Both the position numbers and the translations under genes were made by a program. From Lingula anatina (taxonomy: Eukaryota; Brachiopoda; Lingulata; Lingulida; Lingulidae), in contig NW_019774469.1 of assembly GCF_001039355.2 (NCBI RefSeq), positions 337,484 through 401,483 on the forward strand: a stretch of 64,000 bases of DNA, read 5' to 3'. This document shows, one piece after another, positions 33,601 to 44,689 of the stretch (position 1 is the first letter of the stretch; every line of letters begins with the position of its first letter). Below the pieces are notes generated by a model. The model was not told the DNA's origin and made no database searches. It saw only the letters and a list, made by a program, of their open reading frames with translations.

Positions 33601-36600
33601 TACAGTGTGTAAATGCCCTATACGGCGTATAGCTAAACGGTGGATAAATAAACGGTGGATAAATATGCATTGTATAAAGAGCGTATAAACAGGCGGTTAG
33701 TTAAACGGTGGATAAAATTGAAGATAGTTGCTATGAACAACTTGGTCTATGTCCATATTTGGTTACCCATCAGACACTGTTGCTAAATCACTTTACTGAT
33801 AAAACAAATCCAAGAAATTGACAATAGATTAATTTCTTTTCATATATTATTCATTTTTATTTAGCATTTATGTACTGTTCATCTTTGTCTCAAATACAAG
33901 ACTTAATTATTGCAATCAAACACTGAAATGAACAAAAGAAACTGGCAAACACTGAGATTAAATGCATTGTAGGTGAAAATTCATTTTTAACTTGTAGTGT
34001 TAATTGTTGTTCATGAATAATTTTACATGTGAATATTATATTTTAAAAGAAATGTAGAGAAATTGCTTTACATTATTTACTATTTTCAATTTTATTATTT
34101 ATTTTACTACTTGTGCATTATATGTGCTGATGAAAATGTACATGTAATGTTATTTATACAAGGGTATCACATTGAACACAATAATTGAACACATTCAATT
34201 ACGAAACATAATGAATAGATGATTACGGTCTGAAACGGTACACAAATAATCTTAATCTGGATCAGTACTTTTATATCTACATATATGTGAAATATTAATG
34301 TTTGTTTGAAAAGTTTTGAAATATATCCCCTGGTTGCTGGTGTTGAGGTGGAAAAAATGTGCACAATGTGGATGCTTCCAGGCCACTGGGAGACAATACA
34401 TGTAAATCTACATGAAAAAAGAAAAGAAATGAATATTAAGAATGATTTGAAAAGGGGAAGGGGGTGGGGGAGACAATAATTAAAACAATAATAATGGTGA
34501 AAGCACATCATTTTTGGAACATTTTCTTTTTTTTTCAATATAGTCAAAGAAATATTCAGTTTGCATTTATGAGATAGAATATGATAAGGTGATGAAAATA
34601 AAATTCAATTAATATATTAGCATTTAATTCCATCATGTATAGTCCTTATTTACTTTGCAGTTTAAAAGGGCCTACTTTTTAATAACCAAATAAATAGAAA
34701 GTAAAGTAATCAACACATTCCCAAAGTTTTAAAATGGAAATTAACTTAATTTTTGTAATTATGTGGTTCTGCAATGATTTTGTTATTCATTAAAAAAAGA
34801 TTATAGACTATTAAGGTAGATTGCATTAGCTGCACCTGCATAAACATTGCTTGCACATTCAGTCACACTGAAGAAGCCAAGGTCATGGCCACAAAAATGG
34901 CCGACTTTCAAAGTTGAACCACGAATGCTGCAGATGTTGGACGTGTTATTTACGGTGAGCTCTTCAAATTTATGCTTTGAATATGTAATAAAGATCAATA
35001 TCTTTGTGGTCACATATAGCCTGAGCATTCAAACTGTGGTATTTCTTTCTGTTCACCAATGCAGGCTCATTCAACGTGGGCACTGTTATCCTAATGCGAG
35101 TTCCGTCCACAGCCCAGGGAATCTGGCAATCCTAAAAAAAGCCACGCCGGATCGTGGCCTTCTTCCTCTCTCTTCTCTGTCTAGGTGGACTATACTGCTG
35201 AGGATTCCTGTGGAACCTCAGCAGGCATGCCATTTTTATCCACTGTATAACTATTTAAACGACCTCCCTGAGACGTATAACTTTAACCGACCGTTTAGCA
35301 GATTTATCCACCGTATAAAGTTATACGTCTTTCATGCAACCCGTATAGGAACCGTATAAGTTACACGGCTGATTTATCCAGCGTATAGTGCTATACGGCT
35401 TTCATACAACCCAGCCCTGGGCGTATTGCCATCGGTGCCGTTGTTCTTCACAGGGTTATTAAGTGCTGTACCTGAATCTGTTATGTCTAAAAATTACAGC
35501 AGGCACATTAAAAAATATAAAATGTTTGTTAGGAAGCAGGTGTAATTTGGACTGTTTATATCTGACATATTTGAGTGTTTCCAGACATCAGCTGGCAGCA
35601 CAATGTTAACATTATGATATATAAAACAGAAACTGAGAGAGATAATCTGAGGTTCAGACATGAAATAGAGCATGTAAAAAAATTGTCACATCTGTATATG
35701 TGAACTAACTAGTTTGTAGTCCGAGGGTCAAATATGGCAACCCATTACAAAAATTGTCGTCTAAACCGCTTATAGACACTGAATAGATTTCCCGTGGGGA
35801 AGTATTTAATACCCCCGTCACACTTATTCGGAATCAGCAGGAATGAAGAAGAATGAGCACGAACGATGAATTTTTAAAATTCGAAACACATTCGGGGGGA
35901 AATTTTCAAATTGACCTTAATTATTGTAAGAGGACCGTTGGAATACTCAGAATGCGCTTGAATTCGCCTGGAATGATGAGTGCATTTTCGACTGTGTAGC
36001 TCTCAAAAGCAGTTCGAATGTAGTTGGAAAATTAGGAATATTTATAATGCCGTTTGAAGGCAGTAAGAATATTTAGAACATACTTTGAACGGCGCACTAG
36101 TGTAGTTCGATTGCTGGCAAAATTATTATTTCAGCTCATCCGAGGCACATTCGAAACATTCTGGCGGAGTATAAAATCATTTAATGCCCGTCACACTAGA
36201 GGCGGAATGATTAAGAATGGCGTCGGAAATACAATTCTTTGTGCGTTCCAGGATGTTCGAATAGCATTCTAAAAACATTCTAAAAATTCTGAGTGCATTC
36301 CAAATATTTTAACACATTCTTGTGGCCGGCTCGAATGTTTTTGTCATGTCAAAAACTTTCGAAGTGCATTCCAAGAGGAAATTTATCGAATGACATTTGA
36401 ACAGTATTCTAACTGCACTATGACTGCATTCTAAATATTCTCACGGCCTTCCGACAGCATTCGAAACATTATGATCAGTTACCATTCCTGTGGCGTTATC
36501 TATACACTCTGGGCATCGTGTTACATTCTAAACATGTTAGAAAGTAATTTTAATTAAGTATTTTAGGTATTTCAGCTGCATAATGTTTGAATTCTTTATA

Positions 36601-39600
36601 TTTCAAACCATCATTGGCAGCCATACCGGGAGCAGTTAACTGCATTTGAGTTCGCTTCGTATATCATTCGAGGCATCTTCTTACATACTTCTGCCTGTAT
36701 TCGGCCAGCAGTCAAACCACAATCATACGGGATTTGAATTTCATTCGGAATATTCTGACTGCAATTTGAAATTCCCTCCCGATTATGGCACGAATTTTTC
36801 AATTTATTCATTCTGGCTGGTTCTACCTATATTCCTGCTGGTTCTGAATAAGTGCGACGGGGACCTTAAGTCGCGCACCAGTTCAGAATGGGTTAAAGTA
36901 TTTGAAATGCACTCAGAATTTTTAGAATGCTCTTTGAATATCCAGGAATGCACAAAGGATTGTCTTTCCGATGGCATTCATGTTCATTCTGTCTCTAGTG
37001 TGACGGGGGTATAAGCGGGTCGGTTCTGTTTGACCCTCCGACTACGGCAGTTAGCCCACTGCTGTGAAAGCGGCCTAATAGAAACAGCATGTCACAAGAT
37101 TTGAAAACTAATTAAACTGTTCAAATAAATTACCAATTATAACTATATTCTAAATGAGAAAACAAACAAAATCACAAATGATGAGTAGCCGCGTTTTACG
37201 CAATCATAGCAATCTCTTCATACCTATTTTCCGAGAATTTTACAATATCACTGGGTCTGCCCAGATTCCTCCTGAGCCGAAACCATCGATGTACACGCCG
37301 CCTGGTCCAATCTGTTTGTTTTACTATGGCCTGATATAAAAATAAAGAAAAATTCAAACTTGAGTACTAGCATATATAACAGTTATAATGTACAGTTATG
37401 TACACGCCGCCTGGTCCAATCTGTTTGTTTTACTATGGCCTGATATAAAAATAAAGAAAAATTCAAACTTGAGTACTAGTATATATAACAGTTATAATGT
37501 ACAGTTGTGTACACGCCGCCTGGTCCAATCTGTTTGTTTTACTATGGCCTGATATAAAAATAAAGAAAAATTCAAACTTGAGTACTAGTATATATAACAG
37601 TTATAATGTACAGTTATGTACACGCCGCCTGGTCCAATCTGTTTGTTTTACTATGGCCTGAAATAATGGGAAAAACATTTAAACTTGAGTAAATATAACA
37701 GTATAAAAGTCAACAAGTACAGTTATGAAACTGTATTTCTAATGATTATGAGCCAAATATTTATTTTAACGGCTGCATCAAGATCAGTATAAATTAAAAT
37801 AACATAATAAAATAACATACTTTTTATAAATCCTGTGTAGCCAGTTTTTCCAAGTGGAAACTAGATGTGATATTCTTGCGCTAACAAATCCTTTAGAATT
37901 GTCAAAAATTTCCATTTAAAAGAAAAGTTTGCCGCTCACCTGTAATTGTTTATCACTCGGGTTTTTATTTCTTTTAAATTCACTTTCTAATATGGGATTT
38001 TTCGGGACTTGAACAATTACTTTTCCCTTCACTCCCAAATGTACAGCAATAGGAGAAGCTATGTACCTAGGTAAAGACATAATAAAAACTAATAATGTGC
38101 CATGAATATGGAATCTGGTGAAAGTGGCCATTATTAACAAGATACTGCTCTGGAGACACTGGGAATATTAAGATAATTCATTCTCAGCCTATGTGCTCAG
38201 AATCTTAATGCTCTTTCCATGATGCATTGCTTACTCAAACAGTTCCTGGTGACTTCCCCGACTCCACAAGCGCGCCTTTAAACGGATTAAACCTCTGCTC
38301 CAAGGTTTAATTGCTAGGCCCTACAGCGACGGCGCGAGTGGAGGCGGGGAGGCCATCAGGAGGCATAGACATCACTTTTGAACTGTGGTCGGCCATATCC
38401 ATTCTGAATGGGATCAAACTGACAGCCTAGTATCAGCGGCGAGGGCCAGTGTGTTCCCCACATTATATAATCTGTACTGAATTACGTGAATGTCAATAGG
38501 CAGGTGTCTCAGTGTTCCTAGGTAATGACACAGAGCTACAAGGTAAATACAGATGACCTGTCTGATATCAAACAGCAGAGCAGAATGAATTGAACATCTT
38601 CCAGCAGCATCTATTATTTACTATGACATAATTGATAGCCTTCCATTCAGAAATGTACAAAAGCTAATACAACACTACATATGACTGTTATAAGACATTA
38701 ACACTCAAACAATGGGTATCACTTCTATCTTGTTAACACTATTTCAGCAGTGTGCATCGACTGCGGTAGGGCAACCAATTTTTTAAATTTTTAATTAATT
38801 AATTCTTATTTATTTATTTATTTTATTTATTTATTGTCATTTTTTTTTTTTTTTGCTTATCCAAATTACTTCTTTTCGTCGCTTTTTTCTCTATATGGTT
38901 TAAATAGGGATAGAATAAGTCTAATCAACCCTATCCTGTTTATCCAAATTAAGTCAGTTTTAGCATTTAGCTAATTAACTGCTGAGTGTTACCACTACCC
39001 CAGTTTGGTCTCAGTTCACATGTCCCACATAAAGAGAATTTGGGTTGAGGACTTAAGGTCAATCAAAAGAAAAATCAATCAAGCCACCTTCACTCCATTA
39101 ATTTGCCACTGATCCCCAATATGCTATACAGTACCTTTTATTGTCAAAAGAAAAGAAAAGAACCATTCATTCATTGTTTCAGTTAACAATTATTGATTCA
39201 ATTATCGTCACAACGGCTAAGAATGGCTGTTTTGGAGTAGGTATACTTACTGGCGCTACTAATACAGTGTTAGCAGAAGTACATGTCAGACATGCTTTGT
39301 TTCATTTCCCTTCAATTAACAGTATTAAAACTGATAAGAAAGATAGCAACAGCACGTTGTTAAACCTCGTATATCACAGTGTACAGACCGCGGAGAATTT
39401 CTCATACGTGTAATCAGTCGCGGGCATGGGCACGCGGCTCGTAGTAGTAGTAGTAGTAGTAGTGTAATTGTCCCTATCTGTTAAATTGGTCTCTGTCAAC
39501 TTAAATTTTATCTTACTTTATTACCCTTTATCTAAAGTTACGATAATTTGCAGCCACGCGGTCAGACACGCAATTATCTGAGGTCTAAAGCCAGGTAGCA

Positions 39601-40190
39601 GCCAAGAAATAAATACAGTTTTAGATTTTATAACGAAGCTGTGGTTTTGCGTTAATTTTCTCTCCAGGCATAACCCAAGTCGGGAATCGTGGACTGAACC
39701 TTGAAATAATCAGCATTAGGATTAGAGCCCATATATTAAATTATACCCCGCGGTATCTGTAAGAACCCAGTACAACGTACGGTACCAAGTTATGTAATAA
39801 AAACGGGAAATTCAAGAAATATCGTTTCTTATTTAATTCAAGACAATGAGTGAATAATCCATGCAATACGATCTCTAACATCTTAACATTAGAAGCATAT
39901 GCAACATTTTAACAGACTGGCGTTTAATGTCCATCTTGACCATCCAGTCTTAATCCTGCTGATAAGTGGGCGTTCACCAACCACCTGGTCAACACAAATA
40001 CTGACCTCTCGAAGAGTGGCCTTAGCACCAAAAGCACTGCCGCTATTGGAATAGAATACCAGATAAGATCTTGCACTTGTGGATGATATATTCCATTATC
40101 TGTGTTTTCTAAATGTTTCCACGTAAAGCCTTCTGGAAGCCAAAATTTTTCGTTCCAAAACAATGCACATAACGTCCGCCAAGCTTCCAT
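29958..40190 (-). CDS. ceramide synthase, complete 10-exon gene (gene span)
   Basis: Exons in coding order: 40190-40006, 38066-37940, 37330-37224, 33273-33216, 33004-32954, 32697-32605, 32312-32184, 31899-31793, 30828-30672, 30077-29958. All have GT-AG borders and join in frame to 377 codons, the usual length for the family. The product acylates sphingoid bases with fatty acyl-CoA in the ER membrane. Seen: an N-terminal membrane segment, a partial homeobox-like region (about 65-139) ending in [13 protein letters not shown], and a TLC domain from about 141. The domain has the Lag1p motif in exon 7 (His-His at 215-216, Asp246, Asp250), and the tail is acidic with Ser/Glu-rich ([11 protein letters not shown]) likely CK2 sites. 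Known for the family: the His pair is needed for activity, and the loop before the last membrane segment sets acyl-chain choice. Nearest to animal CERS5/6/2-type proteins, exact orthology not assigned. A second copy's 3' end lies upstream at 58-62 kb. Confidence 0.93.
30672..30828 (-). CDS. ceramide synthase exon 9 (acyl-selectivity loop and last span)
   Basis: Acceptor TCTTCTAG, donor AAG/GTGCGT, 52 codons. The loop [18 protein letters not shown] is followed by the last membrane span and [12 protein letters not shown]. The homologous exon of copy 2 (61885-62041) differs at 9 of 52 residues, all in the first 31. Confidence 0.92.
31793..31899 (-). CDS. ceramide synthase exon 8
   Basis: Acceptor TTCTAG, donor ACTAG/GTAAGT, 35 codons plus 2 nt: the AAKMAKYA motif, then a membrane span ([19 protein letters not shown]). 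Confidence 0.92.
32184..32312 (-). CDS. ceramide synthase exon 7 (Lag1p motif)
   Basis: Acceptor TTTTCAG, donor GAT/GTAATA, 43 codons. It contains the Lag1p motif with the adjacent His-His pair ([10 protein letters not shown]) and the two downstream Asp of HNAADVWLD needed for catalysis. Confidence 0.94.
32605..32697 (-). CDS. ceramide synthase exon 6
   Basis: Acceptor CCCCAG, donor AAG/GTACAG, 31 codons with the membrane span [15 protein letters not shown] and the DIKRK motif that precedes the Lag1p segment. Confidence 0.92.
32954..33004 (-). CDS. ceramide synthase exon 5
   Basis: Acceptor TCTGCAG, donor CAG/GTAATC, 17 codons ([17 protein letters not shown]), the loop conserved across ceramide synthases. 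Confidence 0.9.
33216..33273 (-). CDS. ceramide synthase exon 4
   Basis: Acceptor TTTGTAG, donor GAT/GTAAGT. It encodes [20 protein letters not shown], the start of the TLC region and its first membrane span. Intron 3 upstream is about 3.95 kb because of two transposon insertions. Confidence 0.92.
33552..35417 (-). mobile_element. decayed PIF/Harbinger transposon in ceramide synthase intron 3
   Basis: 1.87 kb with long inverted ends (about 150-200 bp; terminal GGGCTGGGTTGTATGAAAGC on both sides) rich in GTATA and CGGTGGATAAAT words. The minus strand inside carries transposase remnants. No clear target duplication could be set. Confidence 0.85.
34310..35140 (-). pseudogene. PIF/Harbinger transposase remnant
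   Basis: Near 35131-34985 the minus strand reads [12 protein letters not shown] and [16 protein letters not shown], the DGT and RK-x-HS-x-N-x-Q signatures of the HARBI1/PIF DDE transposase; the phase changes just before it (RFPG is in another frame). Near 34400-34320 it reads [14 protein letters not shown], the WPGS-x-H segment, where the family Asp after His is lost. Stops lie between the two pieces. It is inactive. Confidence 0.82.
35810..37011. mobile_element. GAATG/CATTC-rich Harbinger-like MITE with a nested inverted relative
   Basis: Ends TACCCCCGTCACACT and its inverse, flanked by TAA at 35807-35809 and 37012-37014. The element contains a second member in inverted orientation (about 36184-36862), so the four ends read A, B, A-inverse, B-inverse. 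The whole 1.2 kb is dense in GAATG and CATTC. No ORF of note. Confidence 0.85.
37224..37330 (-). CDS. ceramide synthase exon 3
   Basis: Acceptor TATATCAG, donor AATAG/GTATGA. 35 codons plus 2 nt with the homeobox-like [15 protein letters not shown] motif. The first part of this exon and its acceptor are copied in a 109-bp tandem array immediately upstream (37291-37727). Confidence 0.9.
37291..37727. repeat. 109-bp tandem array carrying partial exon 3 and its splice acceptor
   Basis: GTACACGCCGCCTGG recurs at 37291, 37400, 37509 and 37618, exactly 109 bp apart. Each unit holds the first 40-45 bases of ceramide synthase exon 3 and a TCAG acceptor on the minus strand. The fourth copy diverges after its acceptor. 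Confidence 0.95.
37940..38066 (-). CDS. ceramide synthase exon 2
   Basis: Acceptor ACCTAG, donor CAG/GTGAGC. It completes the Arg codon from exon 1 and adds 42 codons opening the homeobox-like region ([12 protein letters not shown] ... [10 protein letters not shown]). Confidence 0.9.
39441..39463. repeat. (GTA)n microsatellite
   Basis: GTA trinucleotide run in ceramide synthase intron 1. Confidence 0.9.
40006..40190 (-). CDS. ceramide synthase exon 1
   Basis: ATG at 40190 (context GAAATGG). It encodes the conserved [13 protein letters not shown] start and the first membrane segment (about 45-57), ending in LFER. Donor GAG/GTCAGT leaves phase 2 (61 codons plus 2 nt). Confidence 0.92.
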
Positions 40191-40774
40191 TTCGGTCGGG
40201 CTGTCTGCTGAGATCTCGTGCCAGACGAGATTTTACGTGAACGATCTTACATCAAGGCTCTTAGAATGGCGCGAGATACACCGTAACACGTCACAGTTTG
40301 TGCGTTAGTACACGTGTTAAGAATAGATTTTCCTTTGGTCGGGCAGTAAGCGATTTATTTTACAGAAGCAATAAGCAAAGGCGGGTGAAAATGATACATT
40401 GATTGTTTTTAACGAAACTGCTGTTGTGATCGTGCATTTCCCTACCTTCACCAGGGGTAATCGTAGAGAGGGGTGAGGAACGACCATTGTTCTCGTCAGA
40501 GAGGCTAATCATGTTCAGGGTATGTTGATGTACGAACAGACAGAAAAACATGAAATGTGGGAACGTTACTAATGAAGCTACTGGTAGTAGCAGTAGTAGA
40601 TATTAGTTTGTAGTCTTGAACAAGCACTTCGATGTCGAGCTAATAGTTGTCAAAAACAAAAGACCCCAGTGCGGTACATCGACTACTGTTCCTGCGTGCC
40701 GCAAAGGTCAAGCCCTAATTGCCCTTGAAGGTTACAAACCAGTATATATGGTGCTGGCGGTTATGCTTGTCTTA

Positions 40775-40979
40775 GACCCCATTCCCACAGATTTTAGATC
40801 GATCTATCCCTGTGGGGAATCTCACTAGATTACTGTCAGCTTAGCCGGTTTAAGCGTCTGTCCCGCCTACTAAAAGCTGTAAGGGGGTAATTAACTGTCG
40901 TGCGCGCTCGGCTGACTGCAATTTAGCGTGAACCCCCAGGGAGTTATGTCGATCCGGATGGATCTCTGGGAATGCACTC
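40775..40979. mobile_element. Harbinger-like MITE family, copy 3
   Basis: TTA at 40772-40774 and 40980-40982 flanks inverted GACCCCATTCCCA-type ends. Same family as 21193-21400, opposite orientation. It lies about 600 bp upstream of the ceramide synthase start codon. Confidence 0.88.
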
Positions 40980-41594
40980 TTAATAATATACCACGCGTTT
41001 CCACCCACTGCCTTCACCCGGTGTGCTCTCCCTGCGCGGAGAGCGCGCAATTACGGTAAGTACTGCGCACAACAGGTGGAGAGCCCAAATTCCCTGCCTG
41101 ATCCCGGTCAGTAGAACTCAACCACAGCTACCGTGCAGACGTGTACGGTACCAGAGACGAAAATAAACAGAATTGAGACACAATGCACGGTGGTCTATAA
41201 TCTCACTCCGTAAGTAGAACTAGTGAATACTTTACTGCCAACACTAAATGTAGAGGATCATATATACGTTGTTTTGAAATGATGTAGTAAGACTGTCAAT
41301 GGCGAGTTGGGGAGACAAGAGCAGAATTGTTAGCAAGGCACTTTGTACACGTGAACCGGTTAAGTTAATGATAATTACATTTTGCAAAAACATTTAATTG
41401 AAGGACTTATTTTCCAAACTCTGTTATATGAATAGCAGAAACATACGGTTCAACAATTCAGTGTAAACATTTTGACATTGAAAATAAAACAAGGCAGCAA
41501 AGCTGGCAAATGTACAGACAAAGAACAGAAAATAAAGATGCAAATAAGTGAAAAATTAAATTTTCACAAAAAACTGTTAAATTACCAGAAAAAT

Positions 41595-42701
41595 TTACCA
41601 AANCTTAAAAATTTTCCTCTTCTCATCGACCTGAGAACGTTTTAATCTCTGAGCATTTTGTTCAGCTTTCCTGTACTGTGGATCAGTTCTAAGAAGTTGC
41701 ATCCTGATTTTATTTTTCTCTCTTTTCAAAATATTTCTGTCAGTGCTACTGGTTCCCGTAAGTGAGGTATCCAAAAGAGTTTTATTCACTGCGTCAATTT
41801 TGCTTTGTTGTTTGTCTTCTGTCCATTTTAACTGCCTCTTCATTTCATCATGTAGTCTTTTTAAATGGGGTTTGTGCAAATTTGTTTTATCAAAAATGGA
41901 TGAAATAGAATCAGAGGTAATGGTATTACCAGTGTGTTTTGTTAATGGTACCTTCTTCATTGAACCCATTTTTGAATATTGAACACTTTTTTCCACAGGT
42001 TTTAAGGATGTTTTTAATGTTACCATATTGGGTTCATTTTTTTGAATTTCAGGAAAAACTACCGATTTTTTCTTTAATTTGTGGGGTACTGTTGATAGCT
42101 CTGGGTTGACTGGCATGTTAGATTTTACAGACTTATCTGATGGTGAAAAATGGTCTGAATATATTATAGACTTACTTGAATGACCAGGGGCATTAGTGGC
42201 ACTCAAACTGACGGGATAGGCTGTGTCAACTGTAGCATCTGTCTTATCTGAAGCATCTGTATAAGCTGCATGAACAGTAACATCTGAAGCAATGGGAATG
42301 TCAGTGTGTTCAGGAAATTCAGTGTTTTCAGTAACTGCATTATTTTCACTTTTTTCAGTGTTTTCAGTAATTTCAGTGTTTTTTTCAGTAATTTTTGTTA
42401 ACTCAGTATTTTCAGTAATTTCACTGCTTTTTTCAGTATTTTCACTGTGTCTATCAGTAATTTCACTGCGTCTATCAGTAATTTCACTGCTTCTATCAGT
42501 AATATCAGTAATTTCACTGCTTCTATCAGTAATATCAGTAATTTCACAGTTTTTCACAGAGCCCACCGAGGTGGGCGTGCCTGCCGAAGCAGGCACAATA
42601 GTAGTCGTGGCATTCTTAGTCACCCTCTTGCGACTTTTCTTGATCATCTTCTTCTGATTTGCCCTTCTTTGGACCATGCTTTGTTTTTTCAACCTAGGCA
42701 T
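41595..42701 (-). CDS. basic, EITD-repeat protein of unknown function (ORF crosses an N)
   Basis: About 368 codons from an ATG placed directly after an acceptor-like TTTCTAG, so a 5' UTR exon may precede it. The N-terminus is very basic (KKMIKKSRKRV). Next comes a Ser/Glu/Ile/Thr repeat (units such as SSEITD and ITEKN, from an 18-27 bp DNA repeat), then Ser/Thr/Pro-rich sequence and a basic end with RTDPQYRKAEQNAQRLKR. That last motif resembles basic segments found near helicase-type transposon proteins in invertebrates; this is a loose likeness from memory, not an assignment. The C-terminus depends on the N at 41603. Confidence 0.5.
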   Translation of the reverse strand: MPRLKKQSMVQRRANQKKMIKKSRKRVTKNATTTIVPASAGTPTSVGSVKNCEITDITDRSSEITDITDRSSEITDRRSEITDRHSENTEKSSEITENTELTKITEKNTEITENTEKSENNAVTENTEFPEHTDIPIASDVTVHAAYTDASDKTDATVDTAYPVSLSATNAPGHSSKSIIYSDHFSPSDKSVKSNMPVNPELSTVPHKLKKKSVVFPEIQKNEPNMVTLKTSLKPVEKSVQYSKMGSMKKVPLTKHTGNTITSDSISSIFDKTNLHKPHLKRLHDEMKRQLKWTEDKQQSKIDAVNKTLLDTSLTGTSSTDRNILKREKNKIRMQLLRTDPQYRKAEQNAQRLKRSQVDEKRKIFKXW

Positions 42702-43390
42702 CTAGAAATATGAAAAAATACATATTTATTGGCAAACCATAATAGAAACTAAGAGAGTTGTAAACAGTTTCTTTCGAGTGCAACTGCTTAAGAGGCCCTT
42801 AACAAACTACCAAGACTAACAAGTGCACCGAAAATAAAACATTATCAAACAAAAACATTATTTACTGATGTGTTGATTCTGTAATTAAAGGTACATGCCG
42901 ATGGAGTGTGCATCCCCAGTAATACATGTAATATACCTCTACTAGTTACTTGTATAACAGAAATGAAGTTGACATGCCAATGGACAAAACAAATTAATCA
43001 CTTCATCAACAATAAAATAGCCTTAAACTATCTCATAAAATTGATGGTTAATTTGCACTACTTATCTAACCTACTAATATTTATCAGTCCCATTTATATA
43101 CAGCAGAGAAAGCAGACAGACGAATGTATTCACATATGCCTTTTTGTGTTGTTTTACAAAATGCTAGTTAATTATAACACGGGGTACTCAGGACACAAAC
43201 CATGAATACTAGATACCGCCAATGGATTTTTGGAATTTTGGAATTTGGATTTTTAATTAGAACGGTGCCTTACATACAATGTTTTATTCCATTTTAAATG
43301 AGTCAGAATAATATAATATTGGATTCCTTGCAAAGCATAATATTTGTTGTGCCCATCATATTACTGTCATTACAGATTACACAACTACAC

Positions 43391-43429
<39 letters not shown>
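43391..43429. repeat. (AAT)n microsatellite
   Basis: ATA trinucleotide run; the counterpart at 46063-46099 in the other copy is slightly shorter. Confidence 0.95.
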
Positions 43430-43786
43430 GCCCAGTTTCTACTTCCAGCATCGAGCGGGTTTATATTGAGTCTGGTAGTATTATTTGTCTTACGATGCCA
43501 AAGCTCAGAAATGTAAATTAAGGGCATCAGGTATGCTAAAAAAAACTATTAAGGTTTGTTTCGTTATTAAGGTTAAATGGAAAAAGAAAAGACTTCAGAA
43601 GAAAATAGGACTTTTGGAACATGTTCAGACCTGCTCTAAGCTACTCTTTTTAAATATGAATTGATTTGTTATTATCAAGTTGTCAGCCACAGCTACTTAA
43701 AAAGAAGTGCAATGATACATAACACTTCATTATATACAGAATATCTGTAAATACCTGGATGGATTTTTTACAAGGTAACTAAATTA

Positions 43787-44320
43787 CAAGGGTTGATTGA
43801 TAAGTAGTGAACCTCGTGTGGAAAGGGTTAAGCAGGGATATCCCTTTTCAGCCCTTCTATTCCCTGACTATTTAAAGGTGTGTAGCCAAAGTTTGGTGTC
43901 ATTTGATTAGTTAATGTCGACGAGGTAGCACTCCCAAATAAGCAAGGCAAGTGACTTTTGCAAAATGCCCCTGCTCACAAGTCTGTCATTGCCATGGCTG
44001 CAATCAACGAGTGTGGCTTTGAACTGATAGAACATACACCAACATCCTGATCTTGCTTCCTCTGACTATTATCTATTTTCCAAATTGAGAAAGGCCATTT
44101 CAGGTACTCACTTTGTGTCAGATGATGACATCATACGTGAAGTGGAGGGGTTTCTGAACGTCCAAGAGAAGGGCTTCTATAAAAGTGGCATAGAGTCTCT
44201 CAAAACTCACTGGCAAAAGTGTATAGATACTCAAAGAGAGTATGTTGAAAAATAAAGAAAAATACTTGTAAAATGTGTACCCCTTCTATATGAGGCTAAC
44301 TACTTATCAATCAACCCTTA
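43787..44320 (+). mobile_element. internally deleted mariner element, copy A
   Basis: TA target duplications (43785-43786, 44321-44322) flank inverted ends AAGGGTTGATTGATAAGTAG. The plus strand reads NAPAHKSVIAMAAINECGFE from about 43957, the mariner transposase segment around the second catalytic Asp. It then reaches a stop and continues with the mariner C-terminal words (EVEGFLNV, KSGIESLK). At 534 bp versus about 1.3 kb for a full element, the N-terminal part is missing. Confidence 0.88.
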
Positions 44321-44689
44321 TACAACTTAATTGCTATTGGCCTCCCAAACAGGTATATTAAAGAACAAAACATGGATAAGGGAACTTGGTACATTTGATA
44401 AATGTAAGTACTTATTACTTTAGTCAAAAGATAAAAATATCACAGTCACAATTTGCACATTGAGACATGTGAAAAGTAAAACAAGGATAAAGTGACAGCA
44501 GTTGAAAAAAAATTATAAGATTGCTGCACAGAAGTTATAAAAAGTGAAGACCAGTAACCAAAAAAGCTACTTGTATGGGTTATTAAATAAACATTTAATT
44601 GATCCGTCCATTAAGAAATATTCAAATTGTTGATCTCCTAATGATGAACGTAAACATTGTAATTAATGTTAAAAGGGAATATTCATAAN

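Larger units (their letters stand above)
42015..44688. repeat. 2.7-kb duplicated block, left copy
   Basis: Aligns end to end with 44690-47391 at about 96-98% identity. The left copy stops at the N (44689) within the word ATTCATAA, which the right copy continues past. It contains the 5' part of the EITD ORF, an AAT microsatellite and a mariner remnant. Confidence 0.88.

Noticed and set aside
34310-35140. domesticated HARBI1-type gene
   Set aside because: Frameshift, stops and loss of a catalytic Asp show a dead transposon.
37291-37727. possible CRISPR-like or satellite array
   Set aside because: The 109-bp units are whole duplications of intron plus exon 3 sequence, with no spacers.
42292-42713. 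plus-strand hydrophobic ORFs opposite the EITD repeat
   Set aside because: Antisense of a low-complexity coding repeat; Ser/Phe/Val-rich by-products.
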